Assembly: GCA_048013815.1 (NCBI GenBank)
Contig: CM106586.1
Coordinates: 5,642,001-5,706,000 of the forward strand
DNA length: 64,000 nt
Source of the DNA: Setoptus koraiensis
Lineage: Eukaryota > Arthropoda
Reading direction: 5' to 3'
Part shown: positions 22,966 to 34,531 of the stretch, one piece after another
Position numbering within the stretch: position 1 is the first letter of the stretch
Layout: each line of letters opens with the position of its first letter
Translations under genes and position numbers: made by a program
Notes under the pieces: generated by a model
The model's database searches: none
Seen by the model: only the letters and a program-made list of their open reading frames with translations
Told to the model about the DNA's origin: nothing

Positions 22966-24463
22966 ACCTAATTTGGCGCTTTGTGTCGCTTTAATCATGG
23001 CCTAGCACGACGACCAAACGAGCGACACACAAACATTTGTTATGCGAATAGCCTCTGGCTTGCGCGCACTTGCACGGGCCCAATTTAATCAAGACGCTAA
23101 TTGAGTTTTGGCGGGCAACAATTGCGTCATCATGGGTGCTGCACACACAACAATGTGCGCATAATGTGCGCAGGTCGCTGTCACTGTCGCAACAGCCACA
23201 CGCCAGCCAGACCAAAAGACCAAGCGACCGAAACGCCAAGCGACCGAAAGATCAAGACACCGAAGGTAAGGGGAGACAGTGAGACAAAGGTAACCTGGCC
23301 ACAATCTAAAAAATGAATCGAAATGAAACAGAGAGCGTGTGGGGGCGTGCGCGTCTCGATACACCTGAGTTTGTGTGTTCTACATACAAGTTATATGTTT
23401 ATATATATATACCGTATATGTGTCGTGCACACTTGATGGGCTCGTTGCGTAACCGCGCCGAGTTTACATAACTATGCACGGTTGCACAAAAGATGTGCGT
23501 GTTGTGTCGTGCCACTGGGTGCCTCGCGCGAATCGCATCTCGCCAATGGCGTCTCGCGAATCGTATCATGCGAATCGTATGACAATGTTTGCGGGACAGC
23601 CGGCAACCGCACGACAACAATCGGACGACCGCAACCGGACGTCGGCAACCGCTCGACAGCGGACGGCCGAGCAACGATTAAAGCGACAAGCGAGCGTTGT
23701 AAGACGACGTTCGATTACAACGTCAGTTACAATCGGTTCGTGTGCTGTCGTCTGGCTGTCATGCGCCACCTTGCATGCCGGCCAGATTGGTTTGCTCGAG
23801 AGCGGCGACGGGCCCCACGGGCCAGTACGCGACACGCGTTGGCGAGCTCTGACGAGTGACCGGCAACTGCTGGCATTCTGCTGTTACATAATAAGCAACA
23901 GTGCTGTCGCTTAGTACGCAACAGAGCCGCTATTCATCACGTAACAGTGCGTGCGTGGATGCAAATTGCAAATTGTGGCTCAACAATTTGCAAAAGTTTG
24001 AAATGTCTGCCATTTAAAAGCGTCGTTTGTCGCTGTTGAGTGGGCAGTGTGCGTGTCGAACGTGTACATTGTGACACAATGATTGTGTGCAGTTGCATTT
24101 GGGCCCAGCGGTGGCCGCGTCGCCCCGTTGCAAACGCCAATTCCAACGAATATCGTGCGGCAACAATTATTAAGTATGAATGTCGCTGGTCAGTGACGGA
24201 TTAAGTATGAATGACAGCTCGCCAGCAGCACCGACTAACGGTGACCTATGAGTAGTGTTGCGTAACAACGTGTGCCTCGCCAACTCGCTTGTCAGTTCTG
24301 CTCTCTAACACAGACACGCCAGCGTTAAAAGTATTAACACGGGCAGCTAATGGATTGCAGTGAGTGCTTTGGGCCGACATCGATGGGCCAAAGGGCACAG
24401 AGGACTTTCCAGAATTCAAGGTTGCGGCGCGCAGTGCCAGTCGATCGTTGGCACTGCGACGGG

Positions 24464-24465
24464 TG

Positions 24466-24496
<31 letters not shown>
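24464..24496. repeat. GCC trinucleotide repeat
   Basis: About 11 near-perfect GCC units. On the minus strand it gives a poly-Gly ORF that is not supported as a gene. Confidence 0.9.
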
Positions 24497-25032
24497 TGAT
24501 GAGCACCAATCAAATAATAGCAGCAGGCGATTAAATTGAAATTTAATCGCTCGCCGCGTGTCCACACCAGAAGCCAGCACGAGCAGCCACTCACCTGAGC
24601 GAAATGAGCGCGTTCAGCGGCCGTGTTCAAATTACTGTGAAATCTGACCACTGTCAAAGTGTCTTTGTCAATGGCCAGCACGCGCACAGTTATGGCCACA
24701 GAGCGTGATGTAATCGCGCCCGTAACCGTGATGTAACCGCGTAACTGTGATGTAACTGTGATGTAACTGCACAAATGGCTCAAGCGGCCCCATGCCCACA
24801 CAGCACCTGACCGGCTCACACAACAAACGTTTGCTGTGCGACAAAACCAGCGAGCGCACCAAACAACAAATAGCAACTCGCGGTAAATATAGACCGGCGA
24901 CTGCTTCCTGTTTGGCGTCCGCTGTGGCCCAGTTTGGGCGCCCGCCGGCGCCGCTGCCGCCGTTTAAAGCCACCGCTGTAGTCATGGGCGCCGTAGTTAT
25001 GGCCCCCGTCGGCGGATAATCGGCTGCCATTT

Positions 25033-25145
25033 AGGCCACTTAGGCCGTTCAGACATTAGGCCATTCGGGCGTTAGGCCATTCAGGCATCAGGCCATTCGG
25101 GCGTTAGGCCAGTTAGGCCAGTTAGGCCGGTTAGGCCGGTTAGGC
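25033..25145. repeat. TTAGGCC-rich tandem array
   Basis: Units of 10-15 bp built on TTAGGCC(A/G) with ATTCGGGCG and ATTCAGGCA variants. It is not the arthropod telomere repeat TTAGG in pure form. Confidence 0.7.
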
Positions 25146-25224
25146 ATTGCGGTGCCCGACATACGCGGATGCAGCGCGGATCCATCGCAACATGCTGCCG
25201 CTGCAATGCGCCCCATTGACCAAT

Positions 25225-25304
25225 CCATTGACAGTATTGCCGATTGACCGATCCATTGACAGTATTGCCGATTGACCGATCCATTGACAGTATTGCCGAT
25301 TGAC
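25225..25304. repeat. 28-bp tandem repeat, about three copies
   Basis: The unit starts CCATTGACAGTATTGCCGAT. Copies at 25225, 25253 and 25281 are identical over almost the whole unit, implying recent expansion. Confidence 0.9.
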
Positions 25305-25898
25305 CGGCCCGTTGGCGGCAGCGCCGGCGCCGATCGCTCATCAAATTTCATCGTGACAACATATTCAAATAATTAATCTCGGCCCCTGCTCTGCAACCAC
25401 AACTGCACACGGCTTAACAGCACACAACACTTGACAGCGGCGCGCAACTACCTGGCGCGCGTGCATCATCACCGCCATTATCCATTGCGCTTTTGGCCAG
25501 CGAACCAATTGCACACCTACACTTAGCACTTCCGGTGTAACGTTATAATGTGTTGGTTACAACGATCTCTCCAGTATCAATTTTCATTAATCTCTCCCTT
25601 ATTTTACTCTAATCTCTTTCTCTTTCTCTCATCATCATCTGCATGACACACACACACACACATACACCTACACACACACACACACACACAATGTAAAATG
25701 GCCATTGTTTCGGCCCGTTGCATCACCTAACAACAACAACAGCAGCAGCAGCAGAAGCAGCAGCCAAGTTACAACATCCGTTGAATCAGCTCACACATAC
25801 CAGCAAGAAACCGGAAATAACCGGCAGCTCAGCAGCACCAATCAGGCACAATATTCACAACACCAATCAGCAGCAGCGCAACATCCGGACAGAGCAGC

Positions 25899-27526
25899 AT
25901 GGAATTCAAGTCAGCCAACAAGCTAACAATCGTCATCGTGCAATATCTGTCGCTACTGGCCATATTGGCGCTGGTGGTGCTCACCGAATCATCGCCCGTG
26001 TACGGCCAACGTGAGTATTCTTCCGGCAGCTACCTGCCGAAGCCGGCAAACTAACGAGCCCGGCCAAACGAACGAGCGAATCCGCGAAAGAACGGAGTCA
26101 ATGAACTCGGCTCCAATTCGAAATCACACGAAATCGAATTGGAAGCGAGCGAATTAGCATTAGTTGTTGCATCATCACTTTTATTCTTCTCTCGTTGCTC
26201 ATTTCTAATCCTTTGCTCTCTCCCGCTCTCCCGCCCGCTCTCCCGCTCGCTCGCTCTCTCTCTCGCTCTCTGCCGCCGCATCCCGCGATTAATTGATGAC
26301 GGCCACTTGACCCGGCGCGGCCGAACTTGACCGCCGCACACTCGACGTTGCCGCGACAAACAAATCGGATTTCGTTGCCTGGGCAACGCCCGCCCCTACT
26401 TAAAATTAAACTGGTCGCGTCACATGCCGCAACAATGTTTGCCTGATTATCCTGTGCGCTGCCGAATCCATTCAATCAAACTGCATCGGCACTGATTGGA
26501 CTGCCGGACGACGAAAAATCGCAACGGAAAATCGCTCTGAAAATCGCTGTGGAAATCGCTGTGGAAATCGCTGTGAAAATCGCCGCGAAAATCGCATTCG
26601 AACGTCGCCGTGAAAATCGTGTCGGGAAAAAGTCAATGCACGCGACGGCAAGGACAGCAACGCCGGCCAACAATCGGCCAGCAAATACCAAAAGATTGTC
26701 GTGGCGCCCAATAGGTTGTTGCCGTTCAGACGGCTGCCCCTGACTAATCGCTACGATTATGCCCTCACCTCGATGGATCAGATGGCCGGCCTGCCCTCAT
26801 ATCTGCCCATGGCGTACATAATGGACCGAGGTAATTATAATAAACATAATCGCTCTTTGTTTGCCAGTGTTGCGCTCGCTCAATGATGCTCGAACGCAAT
26901 CGCTGTTCGCATCACTCTCAACTTGGCCTTGCTGCTCGTTCACTCACCCCGTGACTCTGCTCTCTTCAAAATATTATTATTATGTAACAACACCGATCAA
27001 TCACACACACACACACACACACACGACAACAGACATGAAAAACATGAACAGGTACTACTTGCAAGACACTCCAATGGCGTCGAGCGCAGCGCAATCGGGC
27101 GTCGATCAGACAGAGTTTGTTAGAATTCCCAACGAACTCTCCGGCGATCTATTCAATTTGCAACAGGCAGCCAGATTTTATCCGCAATTTGCGGCCATCA
27201 AATCAAAGAATCAGCGTCTCATCAGTAGCAATGAAGCGCCATCGGCGTCTTCGGCGGCAGAAACAGCCTCGGACAACCAACAACAACAACAATCTGATAC
27301 AATCAGTGTGCAAACAAGATCTCTAGCCAGCGCAAGCGGCAACAGCAACATGATAACTAGTGGAGGCGCTGGCCTTGGCGGAGCGGCCTTCAGTTCGGTG
27401 CCCAGATCATTCATATCTGTGCTATATGGCAGGCCGGGCGCTAGCGGTTTGCCCGGACTGCCCGGCATTGGCGGTTACAATAAGAAAGCAGAGCCAAAAG
27501 ACAATTTTTTCATGCATTTCGGTTGA
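25899..27526 (+). CDS. Candidate secreted peptide precursor ending in ...FFMHFG (amidated neuropeptide-like)
   Basis: Exon 1 (25899-26010) encodes a signal peptide, MEFKSANKLTIVIVQYLSLL then AILALVVLTESSPVYGQ, before a clear GTGAGT donor. A second exon (about 26730-26830) reads LPLTNRYDYALTSMDQMAGL and stops at GTAATT. The third (27033-27526) reads from MKNMNRYYLQDTPMASS, and its phase joins exon 2 correctly. The end is FISVLYGRPGASGLPGLPG then GYNKKAEPKDNFFMHFG and stop. A KK site before AEPKDNFFMHFG suggests release of AEPKDNFFMHF-amide; SVQDNFMHFamide of the Drosophila FMRFamide gene is similar. There are no Cys residues after the signal peptide. Exon 1 (phase 1) does not join exon 2 (which needs phase 2), so a small exon or another boundary is missing. 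I do not recognise the family. Confidence 0.55.
26513..26600. repeat. 12-bp tandem repeat (GAAATCGCTGTG type)
   Basis: Seven or so near-identical 12-bp units lie inside the first intron of the peptide-precursor candidate. The Arg/Phe-rich antisense ORF is an artefact. Confidence 0.85.
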
Positions 27527-27628
27527 TGGTTCTGTGTTCTTATCTAGAAAATATCACCAATTATCACCATCATTTGACCCTATAGTTCCCCTCGCTCTCT
27601 AACTTTTCTTCCTCCTCCTTTCTCACTC

Positions 27629-27664
<36 letters not shown>

Positions 27665-29213
27665 CCTCTCTCGCTCCCTTGCTGTCTCCTTCTTTCTCTC
27701 TGTCTCTCTGACTACCTCGCTCTATCTATCTTTGCCTACCTGTCTGTGGGTCTCAGTCACGCACTACCTCTCTCACTCACTCCATGAACCCCTCTAACAA
27801 TTACGAAGATGACAGCAAAAAGATAAGAATACAAAAGTGTTGTCATGTTCAATAATCAAATCACTATAGAGAAACAACAACAAACAATGATGCCGACTAA
27901 ACAAGAAGCTCCCTCTTGCAACACGTGTAACAATAAGTTTAACACAGCTCATATACACATGAAACAAGTGTGACAGTTAGGCTCCTGTCTCAGAGACAGA
28001 ACAAACGGAGAGCGAGCGAGCGAGGGAGAGAGAGCGGGAGAGAGAGAGGGAGAGAGAGAGAGAGAGAGCCAGAGAGATAGTCAGAGAGACGGGGAGAAAG
28101 AGGGAGAGACAGAGAGAGGGGCCCGACTATCATTATTATCATCCAATCATCACCTGAAACTAATAAGAATAAGAATAGAAACAATGTCCTTACTGATGCC
28201 GTTAGTGAGTGGTAGTGAATAAATCAGAAGAGAAAGAAGAAGCAAAGAATCTTTTAAAAGCAGACTAACATAAATCAAATGATCAAATCAATTAAGCTAA
28301 TTATTGTTGTTGCCGCCGTTGCTGTTGCTTGGACACTTGCGCACTTTTACTAATGGAGAAATTCTTTGCCATGGCCAGACCAAACTATAACTGTAAATGT
28401 ATTCTCACAAGTATCGCACCAACTGTAAACTACATGTACATCGTTGCGTCTGCACGTGTACTTTTGCGCTTTAGGTACATGTAGGTGGGTATGTGAGTGT
28501 ACAAGAGTGTGTTCACCTATACAATGTTTTAATTACCTGGATTACACAACAAACAAACCAACTAACAGTCATAATTGACAAGGATACAATGGATGGGAAC
28601 GTCACAGGAGACCAATACGGCGTCTTGCAGTTACTTTTTGAGACCATAGGAATGTGCAGCTACATTAAAAAAAAATCTATTCATGTGAAACATACCAACT
28701 ATTCGTGTTATTCATAATTCGTATCTGGATAAAGAGGAAGAAAAATTCCCATAGTAAACAAACAAGCAAACAATCTCTCTCTATCTCGTTTGTGGCGTAA
28801 ACTAACTACAACTATATCAGCTATAAGCTGGTTACAGGAGCAACCGACACCAAATGTGAGACAGTCACATAACCAGTTACACTATTACGTAATCACTATT
28901 ACAATTATATATGCACGCACACACAACACCAAATTCACAGAGAATAAACAAAGAGAGTAGTATAAAAACAATAATAATCAGACAGTTAGGCCCAAGATGT
29001 TACACAGATGATCAAGTCCGTTCGCACGTATGAAACGAAGCCACAAATGAGCCGATTGAATGCATTCAGCAACAAAAGTTGAATAATAATTTTGATCGAC
29101 AATTAAAATTTCACTGGTGGAAATCTGACCAATAATAAAAACTATAAACACCCTCAATTTTTTCTCATATTCAGTCTATTTATTCGCATCGATTCTATGT
29201 CGTTTAGCATAAA
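27527..29213. other. Intergenic, purine/pyrimidine-rich
   Basis: CT-rich run at 27620-27660 and a long GAGA-rich block at 28010-28120 (mirror-type composition). These are probably the 3' flank of the peptide candidate. No gene recognised. Confidence 0.55.
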
Positions 29214-29496
29214 ATGAGTAACGTTTTGGATGTATCATCATTGGTGGGGCCAACAGGATCAGTCATTCACAGATTCGTTCATAGCCGAGCGAAAATTCTG
29301 AAAATTCGTGTGCGAGACACATTTGTTCCCGCCGAAATACGTGAGCTTCAGATCGATTGGGTCACTATGTTTCACAATCCTATCTACTGAATTTTTCTCT
29401 TATCTACCAAAAGAGGCCAGGTTCTCACATGATTTTTACCGATTTGTAACAACGATAACCATCGATTCTGTTGGCCCCTATCATCCGTGTAAGTAA
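29214..29496 (+). CDS. Possible small two-exon gene of unknown function, or a gene fragment
   Basis: Exon 1 (29214-29340) reads MSNVLDVSSLVGPTGSVIHR then FVHSRAKILKIRVRDTFVPAE and ends at GTGAGC. A 73-bp intron ends in AAAAG. Exon 2 (29414-29496) reads ARFSHDFYRFVTTITIDSVG then PYHPCK and stop. The phases agree (1/1), giving 69 aa. There is no signal peptide and no recognised domain. Its stop lies just 3' of the converging DEG/ENaC gene end. It could be a truncated fragment left by the same duplications; a second donor (GTAAGT) overlaps the stop. Confidence 0.3.
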
Positions 29497-29510
29497 ACAA
29501 CAGTGAACAA

Positions 29511-32259
29511 TCAGTAGTGATTCTCCACCTGACAGCCCAAAATTTTTCGCGTTATATAACGGTAAATGGTTATAGCTGATATGCCTATCAAACTGGATAT
29601 TATGCCGCCCATATTACTCACTAGCTGCGCTAAATTAGTCGAGGGATAATAAATGTATTCGGTAAATTCGTACTCGTTGTATTTGATCGATATCAGTGCG
29701 CTACTATACTTTTTTACCAATTCCTTCTGGCGAGTGCCCTTGTTCATGGCGTAGGCCTGACAATTGGAATCGCCAACGTATAATGGTTGCATTAGCATCT
29801 ATTCGTCTACTGTCAATAATTAGCGCTGTGACGAGTGCTCAATTAGTGCAAAGCAATCAGTGGCTTACCTGTTCGGCCTTGGTGACCCATAGTGAGGTTT
29901 TTACCTTGATGTTGTATTTGTAAGATCTTGTTTGTGTTGTCATCGTTTTTCGGAATCGTATTTCATATATTAGAATACGAATTTCGAATGATGATTTGTT
30001 TGTTGTGGCAAAACGAAATTGATTATCTGATAATACTTACACGCAAGAGAACGGACACTTTGTTCTGCACATGTCGCTAAATTGTTTATAACATTCAAAA
30101 TAGAGCTTAGCTGCTCAATCGAATTCGGAGATAAAATGTGGGGCGAGTCAATCAATCAATTTTGCGCGGGGTTATTACAAACAATCATCATTAAAACATA
30201 CTCAATGAATAGTACCTGTGGTGTTAGTGGCAATGCTAGCATCTTCGTATCCCCAAGGACACATGACTAGCGATAGATTTTTGTCGAAAGTGGTGTCATC
30301 AAGTAAATAAGGCACCTCAACGGGCCAACAGTTACAAGATTTTATGGTGTTCCTGACGATGCAATTTCGCAAGCAACTCTACAAATAACACGAATAAAGA
30401 GAGCTAAATTATTGTTTCTGCCATAAAGTGTTGAAACGACGACAAGACTGATCTCAGCATAATCTATAGCCTCTAGGCATAGCAGATAACTCACGGTTCT
30501 GTCTAGGTCCACGTTGGGCAATTGTCCCGCTTTTGCCTCGAAAACGCCAATCTGCTTGGTGTAATAATCACGACAATTCGTCTCGTAAGGCGGTGGAAGC
30601 CGCTTGATTACCGACTTTGACAGATAAAATTCATATTTAAAGCCCGGCAAAATATTGTAAGCTGTATCTCTAACGCTGCCTAGTTGACAGCCCGAATGAA
30701 TCACCAATTGTCCACCCACATCTCTTTTGAGATCAGTGTACTCATACGGGTCAAAGTCGACCTCGATTCGGGCTACCTCTAGCACGCTGTAAGAATCGAG
30801 TCGTTTTTTCTGTCTGACTTTATTCACCTCGAAATCATAAACTTTGATTATCGCATATCGAAAATAAATAACATTAAAAAAACTTGTTAGCAACTTGTTA
30901 TTGTTTGTCGCGATTTGTTTCATTTGGCACCGTTTCTGATACCCACTCGAATTGGTCTTGACGGCCTCCGCCGTGGCTCCACTGTGGAACAAAGTGAAAC
31001 AGGTTGTTGATTGATATGTCCGATAAATTGGAATGGCGGCACAATTGAAATCCCGTCCAAGAACAAAATAACAGGCAATACTGGTGATGAAATTGGAGTG
31101 ATTAGACATCTTCATGACTGATGGATAAAAGAGTTGAAATTGTCGTTGTTAGATCCTGTTGATGCTGTGATGGAGGCTGCATTCGTAATGAGAAATTGTG
31201 ATATGTGAAGAAGAATGTAATGGATACGAATGAACTTACTGTTATTTATTGGAGATTTATACAATAGTGTGTTCATATCGAGCGTACTATTGAGAATGTG
31301 TTTGATCTCCTGGCGATTAAAAGTATCGAAGGTTACTAATCAGTGGATTATGATTGGTGTTTCAGATTTCAAATACACGAGCAATGGCGTGAGCGTTGGT
31401 GCCTCATAGTACATGTGACTGGGCCCATCTCCAATTACTAATTCGTGGCAGATGTCAGAGAATAGACGACATAATTCTCTGGGGATTAGAGTTTGGGAAA
31501 GGACTTACAATGAGCAATTGATCATGAGTTAATGATGTTTTTGCTCTCAGATCCATCATTCTCGCACTGAGATTTGGATATTTGTTAGTGATGTCATCCA
31601 TGAGGATCCTATAAGTGGCAGTTACAAGTATAATGAGTATTTTTACCGCGATATAATGCAAGTTATCTCACCAGATCCTCATCGATCATTGCATCTCACC
31701 TATTGTTGTTGCAAATGGTTAATCCAGGCAACAATTCAACTATAGAACTCGGGGGTCTACTAATTGCTATTACACGAGTATTATATTTCAGAAAATCTTT
31801 TAGAGTGGTTGAACATTGTTGGAAACAGATTATGCTAACTGTTAGCACAAATAGTACATTGACGGCATTTTTCAGATTCAAAATCTCAACTATTCTATCA
31901 TTCAATCCCTTCAAAAAGCCTCTGAAACTTTTAGTTTCGCGATTGGCGGCTGATGAACTTAAGTTGTAGGGCAATTCTTCTATATGTGAAGCATCTAAAT
32001 TGGTGAAATCTCGCGTCGCACGACGATCAGCTAAATTCTTGATAGTGGCAATACTTTTCCTATGATCACTGTATGAGCTATTATTGAAAAGTACCCCATT
32101 ATTTGTACTATTGTTACTAATGGCTGCTTGCCCAAAAGATTTTATTCTATTGTTTGCAGCCACAATATTAATCAATCTCTGGGGCATTTCGGTTGATTGG
32201 TTCGTTAGTCGGAATGTTTGTTGTTGCTCAAATTCAGGTGAACTGACTGAATTTTTCAA
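29511..32259 (-). CDS. DEG/ENaC-family sodium channel-like gene (possibly decaying)
   Basis: Minus-strand exons: 32259-31700 (cytoplasmic N-terminus, TM1 AVNVLFVLTVSIICFQQC, then LLPGLTICNNN, the family post-TM1 motif), 31608-31509, a piece at about 31480-31230, 31170-30500, 30378-30216 (CIVRNTIKSCNCWPVEVPYL) and 30110-30041 (CYKQFSDMCRTKCPFSC). The pre-TM2 region follows at 29990-29870, then 29798-29511 (NLAQLVSNMGGIISSLIGIS, TM2, stop). These subunits form trimeric Na+ or acid/peptide-gated channels. Exon D-E, E-F and A-B phases match. The piece near 31330 has an in-frame TGA (after PIIIH), exon B to C does not join in phase, and I find no good acceptor before YMKYDSEKR at about 29970. Either small exons are unseen or the gene is degenerating. 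Confidence 0.8.
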
Positions 32260-32716
32260 TTCATCAGTCTGAAATACACATGCAAAATCTCGCTATAACC
32301 ATTACTGAAGACTCTATGTTGGGAGCTGGGGTCTGTAGCAATCCTCTAGATTTAAAATTTTTGACAAGAATTGTACAATTTCAAACTTTTAAAATTACAT
32401 GGTAGCAATTGTCTCATTTCATCTATCACAAATGCGCCAAGAGGTCTGAAAAGAATTGAAGGATTACGCAATTTAAGCTCTAACCTTCGCGAGCTCCGAC
32501 GTCAAATTTCGATGTAAACATCTCGATGCTCTTAACAATGAACTCTTCGAAAAAATTCCTCAAATGTGAGAATATTTATTGATTTTCAGAACAGTTTAAT
32601 CGCAGGTTTTTGGTCTCGCTTCACTGACTATGTTTGACTATTGTATCAGCATCAGTAGTGGCATTGTAGAAAATAAATAGTGAATATGCCTGAGAGCCAA
32701 TTTCCAACAACTAAGA

Positions 32717-34016
32717 TTATGGGAGGGTCCTATTCTGAGACGGATCATCATAGCGCCGGTACGTCACTTGACTCTTGTTAGCTCTACCGGGCAAGCCGTA
32801 ATTATCCTTAGTTCTTGTATTGGGCGATACTATAGGGTCAAAGTCACCTGTTTCGTCGAAACTCGAGGGCCTTTTGGGATTTTTGCGAACTGCAAGTTCA
32901 CGCAAGAGATAATGAGCCAATCTTATGATGATATAGTGCATCCCAAATTGTAGAAAAATAGCTCCAAATCCTTTATATAGACCAAATATTCCGTCCTTCT
33001 TCACTATGGACTGATAACAATCGACAAAACCATCGTAATTAGTTATCACAGGCAAAACAACAGTGGTCTCATCGCAATTATCAATTATGACTCGGCTTCC
33101 TTGCATATATAAACTGTGAGAAATTGATGATGAAAAGAAAAACATAAGTAGAACGGCTACATTAATCTCATGCCCTTGACCATGGCAAACAGAGGAGAAT
33201 GCGCTGAGAGTTGATGCATAGTGGGCACGAAGCTTACCAATGCATTATTGTTTCGATAGGAAATAAAGCTACATCTGCTATAAGTGTGGCAGTGAAAGCA
33301 GTGGTAATCTCACGATAATCCGAGTCGAGCTCGGCTGTATCCAAAATTCTGGTCACATCAATCGTTTCATCATCAAGCACTGAGCTGTCGTCGACATATG
33401 TAGACCTTTCTATAGATTCATTTGGATATGATGAATTGATCCATTTTCTGGCTAACGTTATAGATCCTCTCACTAGAGCAGCCACAATGGCGTGGGACAC
33501 GTGATATAATATTGTGGGTCCTATTAGTATCCATATTGGTAGAAGTCTAGTCGAGGGCATATACCTAAGATGTAATAATCTCAAGAAGCCCTCTCTTAGA
33601 CATTCGACGAATGCCGGTCGATCTTTGACAACTATGGCACTCTGAACTGTCTCAATGGCTGAGGAACATAGAAATGGTGCGTTGAGCGTGACAGTAAGCG
33701 CCTTCAATGCAACATACTTGATTGAGTTGTCTAAGAAATGTCTCTTGGAGAATTCCTTTGGCCATTCGGTATAGTTTGATATGGCTGATTCCGTGCCTGA
33801 TAGCAGCGCCTTCACCAAAAGCTCACTACTAAGTCCCTTGAATTGAGGGCCGAATCCTTGTTTCTTCTGTTGATGGTAAATGAATGGAATCAATGTAAAT
33901 GGCTGAATAGAAACAAGCGACGAGCATTCCCTGTTCACTTGACATGTCCTCCTTAATGAAATGAACGGGTGAGTGAGAACATTCTGTGTTAATATATCAA
34001 ATAATAATAACTTCAT
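32717..34016 (-). CDS. SLC25A46: SLC25A46-like mitochondrial outer-membrane carrier
   Basis: Two exons: 34016-33238 and 33113-32717, 391 aa. The junction keeps frame (ETIMH-C-LYMQGSRVIIDN) with GTAAGC donor and CACAG acceptor. Diagnostic blocks shared with vertebrate SLC25A46 are NVLTHPFISLRRTCQVN, APFLCSSAIETVQSAIV, RLLPIWILIGPTILYHVSH, DVALFPIETIMH and GIFGLYKGFGAIFLQFGMHY. The protein sits in the outer mitochondrial membrane, where it affects fusion/fission and cristae and contacts MICOS and ER. It is an atypical carrier, with only part of the PxD/E-x-x-K/R signature. The N-terminal cytosolic region before the first helix is short here, so an unseen 5' exon upstream of 34016 is possible. 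The C-terminal 50 residues after REL are polar and unlike the vertebrate protein. Confidence 0.9.
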
Positions 34017-34531
34017 GGTAAGTTTTTTCTCTTGCTCAATCTCAATACCTCAAGGTGCTGAGGCAAGGAGATCGAACACGAATACAGTTAATTTAAATAA
34101 TGAGTGTGAATTGTCACTTGTGACAACAGGCATTGAATGGACCTATTGATGAAGCCAAGTTGGTTGGGATAACAATACAAATTTCGCAGTGATTATATTA
34201 ATAATTCATTTATAGTGATGTAACTCGTTGATTGGCCGGCAATGTTTTTCAAACTTACCTCGGGGCGGAAAATTTAAATCTTTTTTTCAATCGGCGCGCG
34301 CTCAAATTGGCCTGTCATGGGGCCCCATTGTAACGAGAATCAAACGGGTGTCTATTTTCGTTTCACGTGACATTGTTGTCATAGTTAAATCTTGAGAAAA
34401 GTCAAATGCATCCATTCAATATTTATAAATGATTATTACAGCTATTGTAATCCATAGAAATTGAGTAGACTAAGAAATATGTTGGTTTTGTATAACGGAG
34501 CTTTATTCACAAAAATACAACTCTCCTACAA

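Larger units (their letters stand above)
22651..25898. other. Gene-poor, repeat-rich, GC-richer stretch
   Basis: It holds several unrelated tandem arrays (22880, 24464, 25033, 25225) and many overlapping repeat-derived ORFs on both strands. No domain or splice-consistent gene was found. The 3' end (25640-25690, CA run) leads into the 5' leader of the peptide-precursor candidate. Confidence 0.5.

Noticed and set aside
23474-23914. 146-aa and 125-aa overlapping plus-strand ORFs
   Set aside because: Both frames and the antisense are open in GC-rich DNA; composition is Arg/Thr/Ala repeats and no family resemblance is seen.
24246-24876. Minus-strand ORFs with poly-Gly and poly-Arg
   Set aside because: Produced by the GCC repeat at 24464-24496; no domain, signal or splice support.
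25033-25145. TTAGG-like units as an internal telomere repeat
   Set aside because: The unit is TTAGGCC with variable spacing, not pure TTAGG, so a telomeric origin is not supported.
26051-26475. Arg/Glu-rich minus ORFs inside the peptide-gene intron
   Set aside because: Derived from CT/GC-rich low-complexity tracts (CTCTCCCGCTCG type).
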